Source: Terfezia claveryi
Taxonomy: Eukaryota > Ascomycota > Pezizomycetes > Pezizales > Pezizaceae
NCBI GenBank assembly: GCA_015179025.1
Contig: WHUX01000050.1
Coordinates: forward strand, 1 to 64,000
Length of the DNA: 64,000 nucleotides
Direction: 5' to 3'
The position numbers and the translations under genes are program-made. Shown here piece by piece: positions 43,447 through 54,850 of the stretch (its first letter is position 1; each line of letters opens with the position of its first letter). Below the pieces are notes generated by a model. That model saw only the letters and a program-made list of their open reading frames with translations. It did no database searches and was not told the DNA's origin.

Positions 43447-44660
43447 GAAAAACACTACGAGGCGACTGACTCTTTGCGAGTAGTCCAACCTTGAGATGGC
43501 TGTGCAGAGCGTCTCTAAAACTATTAAAGAAGATGGTTTTTGAGAGTACAATGCCCTTCGCACAAACTGACTTGGGTCAAACGGTCAGTGTAGCATTCAT
43601 ATAGGTATGGGGACTTTGTCCGCCTGCCGTGGTTGTTGCAGTGCAAGGGTGGGATTTTCTACTCCTGACAGGATCAGGTACGAACAAAAGGATAAGAATA
43701 CACAAGGGAAGGAAGGGTAGAAGGCCAGAACTTCGAGTTCTGTAGGTGTTTTCTATCATGGAGGTAAGGACCAAACAGCGAAAAGAAGGTCTTGGGATGA
43801 TGGGGTCTTTGGATGCATTTGACTCATGGTTTCGGGATGATAGATGGTTCAGTTTCCTTTGTTCAGTTCTGTTATGTTTGCTTTTGTGATTTTTTTTCGA
43901 TTTTTTACATCGTTTCGTTTCTTATTTGGGTCTGCTTTTGCGTTTTTTTTCTTTTTTTGTTTAATTTATAAGTGGTCAACTTTCTCGTTTGCACTTCACC
44001 GTGAATCGTTTCGCACAACCAACCACTTGGCTGCCAACAAGTTTTCGCCGCCCAACCCAGCCATGTATACTGACGTACTTCGGCTCGGATACGGTAAAGC
44101 ATTCGCCGAAGCCACTGGCAACCCAGATTATATAAATAACTAAGTGGATCAATTTCTTTTTTAACTCCAAAACAAGCCAAACGAGCCCAGAATAGCGTTA
44201 TAGCCCAGAACTAACTCACAATGAGCTGCGAACTCCAAGACTAAGTACGAGCCCCGCGCTCTGAGTTCCAAGACTAAGCATGAGCTCTACGCTCTGGGGT
44301 CCTCCCAGACAGCCGCTTGGAGCCAGCCCCCGCAAAAACGGACAGTGAAGCAAGCATTGTCATTTACTCTTCTTATGGAAGGCATTCGTACCTCTGCTTG
44401 AGCTACAAGAAAGCAAGCAATGCATTTTAGGCACACCGGTCTTTTGGCTCCACAACGTTTCAACACGGGTGGTATAATGCTTGCGAGCCAGCATTTAAGT
44501 CACCAGAGGCAGCACTACCACAAATGGTCTCTGACAACAAGACATCACCACCTAATGATGGGAAGTCATTACGGAGACTGTGGTTATGGATGTTGAATCA
44601 GATGGACTGCCCCAGCGGAAGGGGGTTAGCATGTTGCCTGGCTGAGGGACCTACGCAATT
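43447..44660. other. Spacer, no gene supported
   Basis: It contains a T-rich stretch at 43845-43965 and a duplicated GCGCTCTGAGTTCCAAGACTAAG-like piece at about 44230-44300. Open frames are short and biased. Confidence 0.4.
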
Positions 44661-45193
44661 AAGCGATTGCGGAACCATTATCTCTAGCTAGACCGTAAGC
44701 CATTTGCTGATGAAGTTGACTGATCACCCACCAGGCATTTCGAAGTGGAACAGGAAAGCCTTGCTGAACTACACCCAATGTCGGACCGGGAAGGGAAGAC
44801 TGGGGTTGTGGAGGCACACTCTGGATGAATTGGAAGACCCTTCGTACCCTGAGAGTGACCAGGTGGAACAGGCAGACACGCTGCACTAGTCTACCCCGCT
44901 AGTGAATGGGGCGGGAGGAGGTGGAGCTCATGGGAACACGTGTGGATGAGGAGGAAGAAAGACGGGGACAAGGAGGTGGTTGTGGACCTAGTTTCTTTCA
45001 CGAGGTTGAACCTCTAAAGGTCTGACCGTTTGGCGGAGGTTGATGTAGAGGTAGAGGTATTTTGCCCATGGTACGGTAGGTGTACCGTGAGTGTACTTAA
45101 CCTTCAGATTAGAGGACGGGACCGCCGCATGACAATCGCCGCATGACATTAAGTCTAATCGGCGTATAATCTTGGGGAAAAAAAAAAAAAAAA
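44661..45193 (+). mobile_element. LINE ORF2 C-terminal fragment and 3' end (second family)
   Basis: A frame from about 44690 reads LTDHPPGISKWNRKALLNY, QCRTGKGRLGLWRHTL and EQADTLH before a stop at 44889, which resembles the RNase H tail of Tad1-type ORF2. The segment ends in CGTATAATCTTGGGG and an A tail at 45179-45193. A GCCGCATGACA repeat pair is at 45123-45150. The 3' UTR differs from the hairpin family, so this is another LINE lineage. Confidence 0.55.
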
Positions 45194-45813
45194 GGGCCGG
45201 AGACTATAGACCGCGAAGCAGATAACAAACAACTCAAGTGCCAACCGGCAAAGCAGATATAAGTAAAAACCCAAACCAAACAAAAACAAAACAAGTCAGG
45301 CAAGCAGATAAAAATAAGAGAACACAAATAAACTCAAGTGAGACGGTACCCCCGTGCTTTCATCAACTGGCTAATGCTAGATGACCCCAAGGGGCCTGCT
45401 CCCCAAACTAAACCCGTATGAAATTGTGAGATTAGACTCAAGAGGGACTCCGCTACTGCATCCCATCGTTCCCTATCATTTCTCTCTGTCTAAATGAAAA
45501 GCTCGGCAGGAAAACAAATAAAAAAAATTGGCCTCCTCTACTGGCCAGAGCCTTATTCTCAAGTATGGTCTTACTCAAACATAGTCTGCCATTCGACTGT
45601 GGTCATGTTTGCGGATTTTTATGTATACAACGAAAAAACTTGAAGTCACATAACTACCAGATACATATAGGCTTACTGTCATGCCGTGCACTAGGTTTAC
45701 GCTCCTAGGTACTTCTCTTGTAATCATGATGTACATAGTGGAATGACATAGCTACATGAACTCCGACATTACCTGCTAACTACCCGTTAAACACTCGTCT
45801 CTCGCGAGTCAAC
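45194..45813 (-). other. Spacer with LINE 3' UTR-like remnant
   Basis: About 45330-45410 on the reverse strand (CCCCTTGGGGTCATC...GAAAGCACGGGGGTACC) resembles the hairpin-family 3' UTR near 42460-42510 but is diverged. No gene was found; the last ~300 bp would hold the 3' UTR of the next gene. Confidence 0.4.
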
Positions 45814-48800
45814 CTACTCAATATTCTTCCATCTCGCATGCAAATCCGCGATCCTCTTTTCAAGATCCCTAGACCTGCTCAAGGTATTCCAATCGCTATC
45901 CAACCTCAATCCTGCCATCTGCACTTGCAATAACACCCTTCTCTCCTCCTCTAGCTCCTGCAGTTCGTCCCTCATGTCAATAAACTCTCGATACCTGTTT
46001 GTCGATGCTTGGACCAAGGGTGCAACGATTTCATCAATAGCCTTCTCAGGATAACGGTGCAAGTCTAACAGGCAGCGTTCTAACAGCTCTCGTTGCCTTT
46101 GGGAATAGAGACTACACAGAAGCACAATCTCCCGCTCTGCCATGGGGTCGCTTAGATGCTGAATGATACCCTCCGTAATATCGCTGAAGAAAGCCTCTAG
46201 TGTCGTTCCACGAATCAGCCCATGATAACACTCCTCGCAGGCGACGACCGTATCTTCAATATCCTCGCCGGGCGTGGAATACCACCGCTGCCCGCCTGTG
46301 CCCATTGTCGCCGAGGAGGGCTTATATACCACGCCATCCCTTGCACAAGGGGTCAGACGCGCCGAAGTCCCAAGCCAGGAGCTTAATATGGTGAAATCTC
46401 GTTGGTGGGCAGCCTCAAGGAGTTTAAAGAAGATACGTTGCCAGCGAGCTTGTGGTGATGATATGAGATCACATATACGAAGTCGTGTGTTCTCCAAAAC
46501 CGTTGAAGTTGACGACCCTAGTTGGCCAGTCGACACATTTCTACTGCCACTCCGATCTATGATCATACCTGCCAAAACGCGATCAAAGTGATCACTAAAG
46601 GTTGAGGGTTTGATGAATGTGTGGTAACATCGAGGACAACACTCCATCAGGACATCTGCATCCTCCTCCGGGCCAGCGAATAACACATACCACTCGACTC
46701 CACCAGGCACCCCAGCAGTGACAGCAATAGGATTTCCCAGGACATACCCACGGTCATCGCATTTTCGAAATCCCAAACCCCACGCAGCTGCATCCCAAAA
46801 AATGTTGTAGTCTTTGGTTTCCTTTGCCATGGACAACGGGAACCGATATTCCATCATTGAGAGGTGGCAATGTGGCTGAATCTCGTGCCCGCTCACCCAC
46901 ATCTCAACAAACTCGTGACTGATATTAGCAGGAACGAGCATATCGTAAAAACAGGCCTCGCAAACAAAGAGGTTAGCCTTCCCTAGGTCCTTGGTGCACC
47001 GGTACCACCGCCTCCCCCCACTCATGACTAGTGCCTGATCACTCTGCTCATTTGCTTGGTGCCCTGGACATGGCTTAGCGTCCATGAGCCTCCACGCCGC
47101 AAGCCGGACAAAATGGTCCCAGTTGCCCTGTGGCATTCCGGGAGGAACTGGTTTGTTGGCTTCTTCCAGCAGATGCTTGATCAGCATGTTGCTACCCACG
47201 TCACATACCCAAACTGGTAGCTCGCCGTTCGTAGTTGTAGGATTATGGCGAAGGTACATTTCCATCGTAAATGATTGGAAGAACTGCGTATATGGTGAAG
47301 TGCATACAGCGGGCGGAATGCTACCGGCTTTATCCGGGGGGATACACAGGGTGACATCCATGTAATCGACAAAGCACGCTTCGCATATCAAAAAATTTGG
47401 AAGGTAATTGGGGCATGCCCACCACCGTGGCCACTGTGAGTGTTGCTCGCGTGTTGTAGGGGGGTTTACCCCTATCGGGCCAGCGCAGGTAATCATCTCA
47501 GCTCGTCTCTGTGCATATGCGTAGAAAACCCCAGCGTTTTGTTGGTAATTGTGATTTTTCTGCTGTTGTAAAGCTTGTGCGTTGCACATATTCTGCCAAA
47601 GTTGTCGGGTGAGGGCGGAGTGGAACATACATGCACGGAGCACTGTCTTCTGCGGTATCACGGCACCAACCCCAGATTTGGGAACTTCTATTCTAGTGAA
47701 ATGTGGGGCGAAAGTGGTTAATGAAATGTACTTGCGATAGCATCCTTCGCAAATTGTAAATTTAGGCGCATAGGGCGGGTGGTACCAAGTACCCCACGGA
47801 ATCTGGGTGCTTTCAGGGCAAGGGGGGCCGGGATCCGTCTCGGAAATCCACATAGGGGTTGCCACTGGAACATACGACATGGGGGACTGTTGATACGGAA
47901 AATGATATTGCGAGTGCGGCACGCCAGATATATCTCCCGGGTCTGGGGCATGCGGCGGATGATATACCCCATCAGCAGTGCTCACAGGGGGGGGTGGAGG
48001 ATGTGGTAGTGGATAGGGGGCCGGCTGTGGTGATGTTGTGACATGGGGGTAATGGTTATGGGCTGAGCCAGCGCTGGTATATGAGGCTGCTTGTGTAGGG
48101 GTTAGTCTGAGGTTTCCAGAGGATTGCAGGCTCTGTGGAATTTGTGAATAACTCCCTTGTGAAGGACTGTGTTGCATCTTATGAGAGGTCGCGGAGCTGA
48201 TACTCTCTTGGGGGCTGTATGTATAGGGCGCAGGTGACCGCCTTTCCTCTTTAATTTTACTTATGATGGGTTCATCATAGCATCCGTCGCCACGGTATTC
48301 CTTCGGCGTCCAGTTTCCACCAGGTGTTGATGGTCTACTTCGCGCCTCTGCCCTGCCTTTACTCGGCTGTCTCTTCATTGGCGCTCCGGAATTTTCTGAG
48401 CTTGCACTCGGTTTTTGTGGTATGTAGGAGTATTGAGATGGTTTTCGTGGGGGCAATGGGGCGTCTTGTGAGGGTCTATATCCAGATTTTTGTGACGAGG
48501 GCATGGGGCAAGATGGGGTTTTGTCACAGTACGTCTGGGAGTATGGCGCTGGAGTCCGTAAGGGTTGTGTCAATATGGGATCATCTGGAGCTTCAGATTC
48601 CGCTGTCGAGGTCGAGGATTTCGTCCGCTCTGGCTTAATCCTGCCAGTGGCGTACGGGGTGCGTTCTCGGTCTTTGATAAATTCGCTGGAACCCTCGGGC
48701 TCCTTTTTGGGCGGCGTATATGTATATGGAGTACTTCTGCGCCCTTCGACGTCGCCTTTGGAGTTACCCGGTGTGGTGTTGAGATGATCAGGAACTCGCT

Positions 48801-49593
48801 CAACTTCCTCCCTCTTGCCGGTGCTGGGCGCACTGGCATATGGCATGCTCTTTCGGGGCGCAATTTCGGGGATATCATCAGCCTTCTGCTCTGGCGTGCG
48901 TGGGGTTTCTACCGGACAATTGTGTTGCTCGCGTGATGTTGTCGGAGTCCGTTTCGCTGGCTCTCTCTTAGGTTCACCCTGCCGCTGTGTTTGTTTCTCC
49001 ACCGTAGCTGGCATTCGCTGCTTCTCTATTAATGGCTCCGCTTGTTCCTGCTTCGTTGTGCCCCTTTGTGGTTCTCCGCCACCAGAGGACATCGAAGAGT
49101 TGGAGGTTCCCATGCCCATCTCGAGGTCGGTAACACTCCCCGCTGAGACGCTTGATTTGTGATCGTCTTCATCAGGGACATCTTCAACCGTAGGCTGCAT
49201 TTTCGAGTAGTCCAGTTTTTTTCTCACTGACGGGGACTGTTGTCCGGAGTTTGATACCGAGGCCGCAGAATTGGCCCCGTAGCTATTTCGATTCCCACCT
49301 GCATTGCTGTAGCTGCTGCCTCTGGGATTGCTGCCTTTGCCCGTATTCCTTTTGTTGTTGTTGTTGCCGTTGTTGCAATTGTTGTTGTTACCGTCGTTAG
49401 AGGGACCAGGGGCGCTGGGTGGGGTTACGTTGTTCCGGTCACCAGAGCCGCCGCCGGGCCAAAGTCGGCCCATGAAACCTCCCCCACCTGACGGCGCCTG
49501 CCCCCCTCCGCCTACCCCGCCATTTCCATCATGATAACGCCCTCCTTGAGCCCCGTACCCGCCATACCCTCGTCGGTTGTTGCTGTCGCTCAT
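45814..49593 (-). CDS. 1,259-aa protein: disordered N-half, five CxxC modules, coiled-coil end
   Basis: Single exon; I prefer the start MSDSNNRRGYGG at 49593 over an in-frame ATG at 49614. Residues 1-60 are Gly/Tyr/Asn-rich with poly-Asn, and ~100-600 are Ser/Pro/Thr-rich and disordered. The C-terminal half has five repeats, each with a W/Y stretch followed by a paired-cysteine box: ICEGCYRKY (~613), ICEACFVDY (~736), VCEACFYDM (~877), CCPRCYHTF (~986), ACEECYHGL (~1120). The end (~1185-1259) is a coiled coil (MRDELQELEEERRVLLQVQ). I recall such repeated CxxC-Y/F proteins as conserved but unnamed in Pezizomycotina. Metal binding by pairs of boxes is inference. The frame is clean, so it is probably a working host gene. 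Confidence 0.8.
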   Translation of the reverse strand: MSDSNNRRGYGGYGAQGGRYHDGNGGVGGGGQAPSGGGGFMGRLWPGGGSGDRNNVTPPSAPGPSNDGNNNNCNNGNNNNKRNTGKGSNPRGSSYSNAGGNRNSYGANSAASVSNSGQQSPSVRKKLDYSKMQPTVEDVPDEDDHKSSVSAGSVTDLEMGMGTSNSSMSSGGGEPQRGTTKQEQAEPLIEKQRMPATVEKQTQRQGEPKREPAKRTPTTSREQHNCPVETPRTPEQKADDIPEIAPRKSMPYASAPSTGKREEVERVPDHLNTTPGNSKGDVEGRRSTPYTYTPPKKEPEGSSEFIKDRERTPYATGRIKPERTKSSTSTAESEAPDDPILTQPLRTPAPYSQTYCDKTPSCPMPSSQKSGYRPSQDAPLPPRKPSQYSYIPQKPSASSENSGAPMKRQPSKGRAEARSRPSTPGGNWTPKEYRGDGCYDEPIISKIKEERRSPAPYTYSPQESISSATSHKMQHSPSQGSYSQIPQSLQSSGNLRLTPTQAASYTSAGSAHNHYPHVTTSPQPAPYPLPHPPPPPVSTADGVYHPPHAPDPGDISGVPHSQYHFPYQQSPMSYVPVATPMWISETDPGPPCPESTQIPWGTWYHPPYAPKFTICEGCYRKYISLTTFAPHFTRIEVPKSGVGAVIPQKTVLRACMFHSALTRQLWQNMCNAQALQQQKNHNYQQNAGVFYAYAQRRAEMITCAGPIGVNPPTTREQHSQWPRWWACPNYLPNFLICEACFVDYMDVTLCIPPDKAGSIPPAVCTSPYTQFFQSFTMEMYLRHNPTTTNGELPVWVCDVGSNMLIKHLLEEANKPVPPGMPQGNWDHFVRLAAWRLMDAKPCPGHQANEQSDQALVMSGGRRWYRCTKDLGKANLFVCEACFYDMLVPANISHEFVEMWVSGHEIQPHCHLSMMEYRFPLSMAKETKDYNIFWDAAAWGLGFRKCDDRGYVLGNPIAVTAGVPGGVEWYVLFAGPEEDADVLMECCPRCYHTFIKPSTFSDHFDRVLAGMIIDRSGSRNVSTGQLGSSTSTVLENTRLRICDLISSPQARWQRIFFKLLEAAHQRDFTILSSWLGTSARLTPCARDGVVYKPSSATMGTGGQRWYSTPGEDIEDTVVACEECYHGLIRGTTLEAFFSDITEGIIQHLSDPMAEREIVLLCSLYSQRQRELLERCLLDLHRYPEKAIDEIVAPLVQASTNRYREFIDMRDELQELEEERRVLLQVQMAGLRLDSDWNTLSRSRDLEKRIADLHARWKNIE

Positions 49594-49614
49594 TGCTGAA
49601 TTAACTGCCCGCAC

Positions 49615-51255
49615 CCGCTGCTTGTTCCCCTACCGAAACAGCGCAAGAATTCCCCCTGAGACTCTGCTTTGGTTATCAGTCCGGCGTTGCGAGATAAAAT
49701 TATTCGAACTTGGGATGTAATTAGTATCAACCAACAGATGATCCACGTTGGCGTTGGAAAGTCAGAAAAACAAATTATGCCACCCTTCGAATCAGTCAAT
49801 AGGCCTACTTAATATACCAAAGAGAGCCAATTGGTGAATGACTGTACGTGCATGCGCACACCTGAACTTGGCCAGGCTGAAGCCACATCAGCCAATCACG
49901 GACGATCCTCAGTCAAGGGCCAGCACAGTGGTGCGGTGGAGAAAAGCCTTGGAAAACGGAACCACACTGACCGGGCGACGGATGAAGGCTCAGATTGATG
50001 GAGCAACAGGAACTGGCAGATATACCCCGCTGTCAAGATGCCGGAAGCTTATACAGACATGATGATCGATCATCAACACCAGCCCCGCTGCCCATGCAAT
50101 GTGCTGCCTGCAGTGCTGGACCGTATGTTAATCAGTCAACTTTGAAATGATCGGACGGGATTTCTTACTACGGTACTGAGTCAGGGTTTATGAGAGTGAA
50201 GATGCATCCATGGGAGGAAATTCACACCCAAGGAAATGTTTGTTCTCTGATTTCAGCAGTGAAACATTTTGATTGTTACAGGGAGGCAAATGGACGCCCG
50301 ATTATTAAACCTTAAAGTATCAGGGTACCGTATACCGGTACCTGATTGATATTGATATCTCTGCCGTCGGATCGTACCGGTTTCGAAGTTGCACGGGGAA
50401 TTGGAAGAGTCCAGATAGCGCGCGAGTCAGCGGGCCATATGTCAGGTACTCTAATTTGTTTCAATTACATGGTTCAATATAATATTAATATTCAGACTTA
50501 TTTCAAGGAATTGTATACATCCATCCGGTCCTTGTTCCTGATACATATGTCCATGTTTCCTACATGTTTCCGACCAGAAGGACAACAATTCCGGTCATGA
50601 TATGTCTGGGAACACCGTTTTTCGAGGTTTCAGCAACAACGACTCAACGACTCCCAGAGTTGATATTATCATTACCGAAATTCTGACCAGTCAGTGACAC
50701 AAGCGTGAGCGGCAGGCTGTAACTGGGTTCAAAGCAAGGAGAGTTTATTGCCTGTACATACTGTGCTATTCAAAAGCGCCATTGTCCTATAAGTATCCCA
50801 GACCCAGGAATAATAATAATAGTGCCCTAGGCACCCAAGAGTCCACCTCCACTGGAATATATATATGCGTATATGTTCGCAGCTGGGGTCGGCACATCGG
50901 ACGAGATAAGAGACTTTCGTCATTCAGCTGTGATCGACGGCCAAGTTATTGTCTCAGCGCAGTTCAAATTGACCAAGCAGAACGACTCCGTTGCCAGGTC
51001 GATGTATCTACGTAAGTAGTTATTGAAGCTCAAGCTTTGTACCTTGAATTGCCGCATTTTATTTTCATGCCCCATATTCTCGAATCCCCTGGCCAGGTTA
51101 TTAACATTTCTCATACGATTCATCTTGGTGTGACATTTTGATATGTAACTAGACACATCCCAGAAACATATACCCCATTCTAACGAGATGATAATATTGT
51201 TCCCCTTCTTATACCATGCAGCCCATCCGCGCAAGCATCAAACCCCGCAGCGCCC
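49615..51255. other. Intergenic region between two reverse-strand genes
   Basis: It should contain the promoter of the CxxC-module gene (just right of 49593). No convincing gene was seen. TACCGTATACCGGTA is a short palindrome at 50326-50340 and an ATAATAATAATA run lies near 50810. Confidence 0.4.
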
Positions 51256-52326
51256 CTAAGCCGAAATCAACCTTGAGAGGCCGTACTCGACGGTAACAGA
51301 CTTCTCATTGTCATCGTTGACCCTAAATCTACCGCTACCGACGAAGAGGTTATTTTCAAATTCCTTGTAGCGAGGGTCTCCAGTCTATAGGTCAATATTG
51401 TCAGCATAGAGAGACATCATCGGCAAGGCCAACAGGCGATAGTCATAGATTCTGGGCTTCGGCATGTGCGCCAGTGTAACCGATCTGGATAGAGGGGGTG
51501 GATGACGAACTTCAAATTGTCCCGAGCTGACTAAAAACAGGGGGCAATGTGTTAGCATTAGTTATAATCATATATTCATGATATGGGTATGGGGCAATGA
51601 ACACTATGGGATATTATGGCTGATGTAGGGTAGATAGAATATCTAGAATATCGGTGCATGCAGATAAAGTAAAGATAGCGCAACTAGTGTTATAATTTCT
51701 GGGACACGTACCAATACTACCGAATGGGACTGTTTTTCTTGCCTCATGACCAGTCAATATCAGAACGATCTCAGGCGTCACAGTGATGATGCCGATGTAG
51801 GAGAAGGCCACAACCTACGTTGAATTTCAAGGGAGGTCAGTCGCTTTATTCGGCTAATATATAATAGCTCCACTAAGTGATTCCCTTGGTAGATTTACTT
51901 ACCGCGCCATCATCGGTCCTTTGGGTTAATGGGATTAATCTGTCAGCATCTTCTTGGTGGAAGTATACCATTATCAATAAACTCACTTGATGAGCATCTT
52001 CACGTTCAGTCTAAGACGCTTTCCGTCATTGTCAATCGTAACCCAATCCGCACCATCCGCTACCGTGCCTTCAAATTTGGGGCCAGAAAATCCCTCGACT
52101 GTCTTGACGCTACCACCAGTGATGTGTATAACACTGAGCTTGGCACCGGTATTCACTTGACCTATTTGGCATGGTTGTCAATGAATGCTTCCTCACGTAG
52201 CATATTTGGGTTGGTTATCTCCGACATACCAATGGAGACGGCTGGTTTGGTGTTAAACTGAATCAGCTTATAAGATTAGAACCATTGGGCATAATCCTAT
52301 CAAGAGGAATGTTGGACAGAATTCAT
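51256..52326 (-). CDS. DUF3237-like protein, six exons
   Basis: Reverse-strand exons by eye: up to 52230, 52161-51987, 51918-51903 (16-nt micro-exon), 51814-51712, 51530-51511 (20 nt), 51384-51256. All joins keep frame; donors are GTATGT, GTGAGT, GTAAGT, GTACGT and a weaker GTTCGT. The spliced protein carries HITGGSVKTVEGFSGPKFEG, GADWVTIDNDGKRLRL, TDDGAVVAFSYIG, TVPFG, QFETGDPRYKEF and NNLFVGSGRF, the order and blocks of the DUF3237 family (small beta-barrel proteins of unclear function). The start is uncertain: one option is ATG at 52326 with a poor donor; otherwise the first exon is further right. Confidence 0.6.
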
Positions 52327-53120
52327 TGTTTTGCAAGGGTCGATAAGGAAGGCGGGATATCCCCTATGGCAAGGAGTATCGGTTTATGAATATTGGAGGA
52401 GCTGCTCACCAAACAAACCATCGCCTTCTCCAACGTTGGAAATCCTAGTCTGGTTGGCATAAGCCCCGTAGTCTCGATCAGACCCTTGTAAAGCCCCTCG
52501 GAAGATGGAAATCCTTGAGACATATTAAAAGCTATTGCGGGAAATTCTCGCGGGTATGGTTCAAGCCAGTCTGGTTGGTTAAGTGTGGTTTTATAGTTGT
52601 TTGTGTGAGAGATGTTGTCCGCCAGCTTAGAATCCGCTGCCAAGACCTCATGATGTGGCTCACCCCGCACCTCAAGTAGCTTGCAATCCGTCCGTAATAG
52701 TACCGTATACCCAGACGACCATATACCTCCATCTATATTGACTGGAGCCCACACATTGCTAAGCTAGCCATTTCATGAAACTGGAGTACTCGTAATACAT
52801 GACCATGTTTATCCAAATATCACTCTGTGTAATAATAATATGTATCACTAATTTGATAACTTGTTACCATGAAAAATAATTGTCGCTTCACACTACAGAC
52901 ATGACTTGAGTATTATTATAAATTATGGCGTGACCATACTATATATACATAATAAAAGACTACCATAAGAACATAATACCTTGGTCGAGACCGGTAAGTA
53001 GGATCCTTTTGCATAATCCAGGCGGTTACGGATAATACTGTACCACAATACCACAGCGACACTCCAATACCACACGTAGTTCTGTAAATACCAAATAGAA
53101 GTACGGAGTATATCCAACAT
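52323..53120 (-). pseudogene. Fragment of a probable membrane glycoprotein gene
   Basis: An exon-like reverse frame (52754 to ~52433) reads VWAPVNIDGGIWSSGYTVLL through GFPSSEGLYKGLIETTG to GFPTLEKAMVCL, then a GTGAGC donor. It holds N-glycosylation sequons (NIS, NMS). Upstream at 53080-52990 a short frame (YVWYWSVAVVLWYSIIRNRL) could be a transmembrane exon. Downstream exons are missing because the DUF3237-like gene follows at once, so the gene is probably truncated. The family was not recognised. Confidence 0.35.
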
Positions 53121-53717
53121 TAAAGTTACTTTATAGAGAGTTACTTTATAGCAAGTACAAAGATAAAGGGATAGAGCGCAAGTGATTGAAGATCAAATAA
53201 AGAGACAAAAAAGAACTTAGTTATGAGGAGTCTGATATGTGCATGAGTAGGCATTGCGGTTTAAGGTGTAATAGGGTATGTTGAGGACTGATTTTGATGC
53301 TGTTCCACGTGTTTATTTGCTCGAGATCGCCAGTCACATGTATACTTCTAGGTAGAACCTGCTTCGTTTTGGTTTAAAATCGAGGAATTGAAGTAACATT
53401 AGCAATCTGCATATAAATAAGTACCCGCAATTAAGAAAGTACCGTTTTGCACCTTACTTGGATCCTATAACTAAGAAATAGCTGGGAATTTTCTAGAGTA
53501 AAAAGAAATCGTGCAACAAGATGTAGACAAAAAATATTATAATTATGATTGCTCCAAACTTCACTGAATTCCACATAGCGCATCGATATTCAGCACAAGA
53601 TGGTCTATATAGCCTGAAACATAAGGTACCGTCTAGGTATTAGAACCCCATGGATAAGAACACCGTAGATAAGAAACTAATTTTCAAATACCTATTGCAA
53701 GGAAATATTGCAGATTT
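53121..53717. other. AT-rich spacer
   Basis: No gene or clear element. Confidence 0.4.
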
Positions 53718-54000
53718 CTACAGTAGCAATAAACTCAGCAGTATGCTCGTCTCCATTCCATTCATCATCAGAGATGAAGGTGATGAGTTGTTAACTACAC
53801 AAGCATGTACTTCATCATTTGAAGGGCTTGAGGTAATTTTTCCGAAATTCCCCTTGTTCAATGTCTGCCATCTCTCACTAATCAAGAAGAAGGGCATGTG
53901 ATGGTCAAAAATGACTTCATAGGGTGTTTTTGGAGTGTAGCAGAATGTTTTGTTCGATTCACATTTACCAAATTGAGGAATTATATTAATTGCCCGCGAC
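53718..54000 (-). pseudogene. Integrase-like relic
   Basis: The reverse strand reads NKTFCYTPKTPYEVIFDHHM then WQTLNKGNFGKI and a long polar tail. The N-x-H/T...TPYEVIF pattern is the usual end of retroelement-type integrase cores, in a form not shared with the gypsy copies here. Short and without a start, so a relic. Confidence 0.35.
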
Positions 54001-54062
54001 CGGCACAGAGGGTATGCCGCCCGCGGGCAGCACATGCCTGTCCGCGGGCGGCCCAGAACATG
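53975..54062. repeat. GC-rich CCGCGGGC motif, copy 1
   Basis: It contains TTAATTGCCCGCGA, GCCGCCCGCGGGCAGC, GTCCGCGGGCGG and CCCAGAACATGTAT. Copy 2 (54786-54850) is inverted and copy 3 (55553-55662) has the same direction. Confidence 0.65.
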
Positions 54063-54079
54063 TATGTGGTCCCAGTCCA

Positions 54080-54785
54080 TTAAAACGGAATTGAAACTTT
54101 TAACTAGTCCGTAAAATCTTTGTCATTGCAACACAGCAATTCTCTACTAGACAGCAATACTACTATGTCCAACGCAACATACTTTACTTTGCACATCGCG
54201 AAATTACCAGCATACCGTGACATTCCCCGCTCTTACAATGTCAGTTGCAGAAGATAATGGCGGTATTGTTTTAGATCAGTTTCAATCAAGCATTCTCTTA
54301 CGCGTACTAAGTTTGAAGAGTACTTGCGTACAATAAGTAGTAAATTTTGGTTGTCCTTTGAGAATTAATTCCCTTTATCTAATTCAAGTACGTGGTGACT
54401 ACTTAACCTAGGTATCGCAAAATTAAAGCATACCTCCGAGACCCAAACTTGAAGTCCCCAGCAGCTGATTTTCCGGCAATTAAGCTGCGATGGAAGGCAT
54501 CAATGAATATGAGCTGCGCAATGATGCACTGTATTTATTGCTGGCCGAAATAATTATGGGAAACGTATGTATTGGATTGTTATCATGATACTTTACTGCA
54601 TGCGGAAAGAACAAGACCTATAGTACTATTAATAAGAGGAAAAATGAATTTCTCGCAGTGAAGTATGAGGTTTGATTAAGCAAGTAGAGGGTTGAGCAAG
54701 CGGAGGTTTGAGCTTTGTTATGTATAAAATAATAGACTCGGTTTTCACTCAATTTGCCTTCATACATTGCCTAGGGTGCAAGTAC
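54080..54785. other. AT-rich interior between inverted GC-rich motifs
   Basis: No coding. It may be the inside of a non-autonomous element whose ends are the motifs at 53975 and 54786. Confidence 0.35.
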
Positions 54786-54850
54786 AGTATATGTTCTGAG
54801 CCGCTCGCAGGCAGCACACACATGCCCCTCGCGGGCAATGTATTTAATTA
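54786..54850. repeat. GC-rich motif, copy 2, inverted
   Basis: ATATGTTCTGAGCCGCTCGC...CTCGCGGGCAATG is the reverse complement layout of copy 1. Confidence 0.6.

Noticed and set aside
44659..44886. Reverse-strand 75-aa open frame
   Set aside because: It is antisense to the LINE ORF2 fragment, which has recognisable blocks on the forward strand.
52162..52196. A 35-nt intron and start MSEITNPNML for the DUF3237-like gene
   Set aside because: Too short for an intron; the 68-nt intron with a GTATGT donor (52162-52229) gives a better family match.
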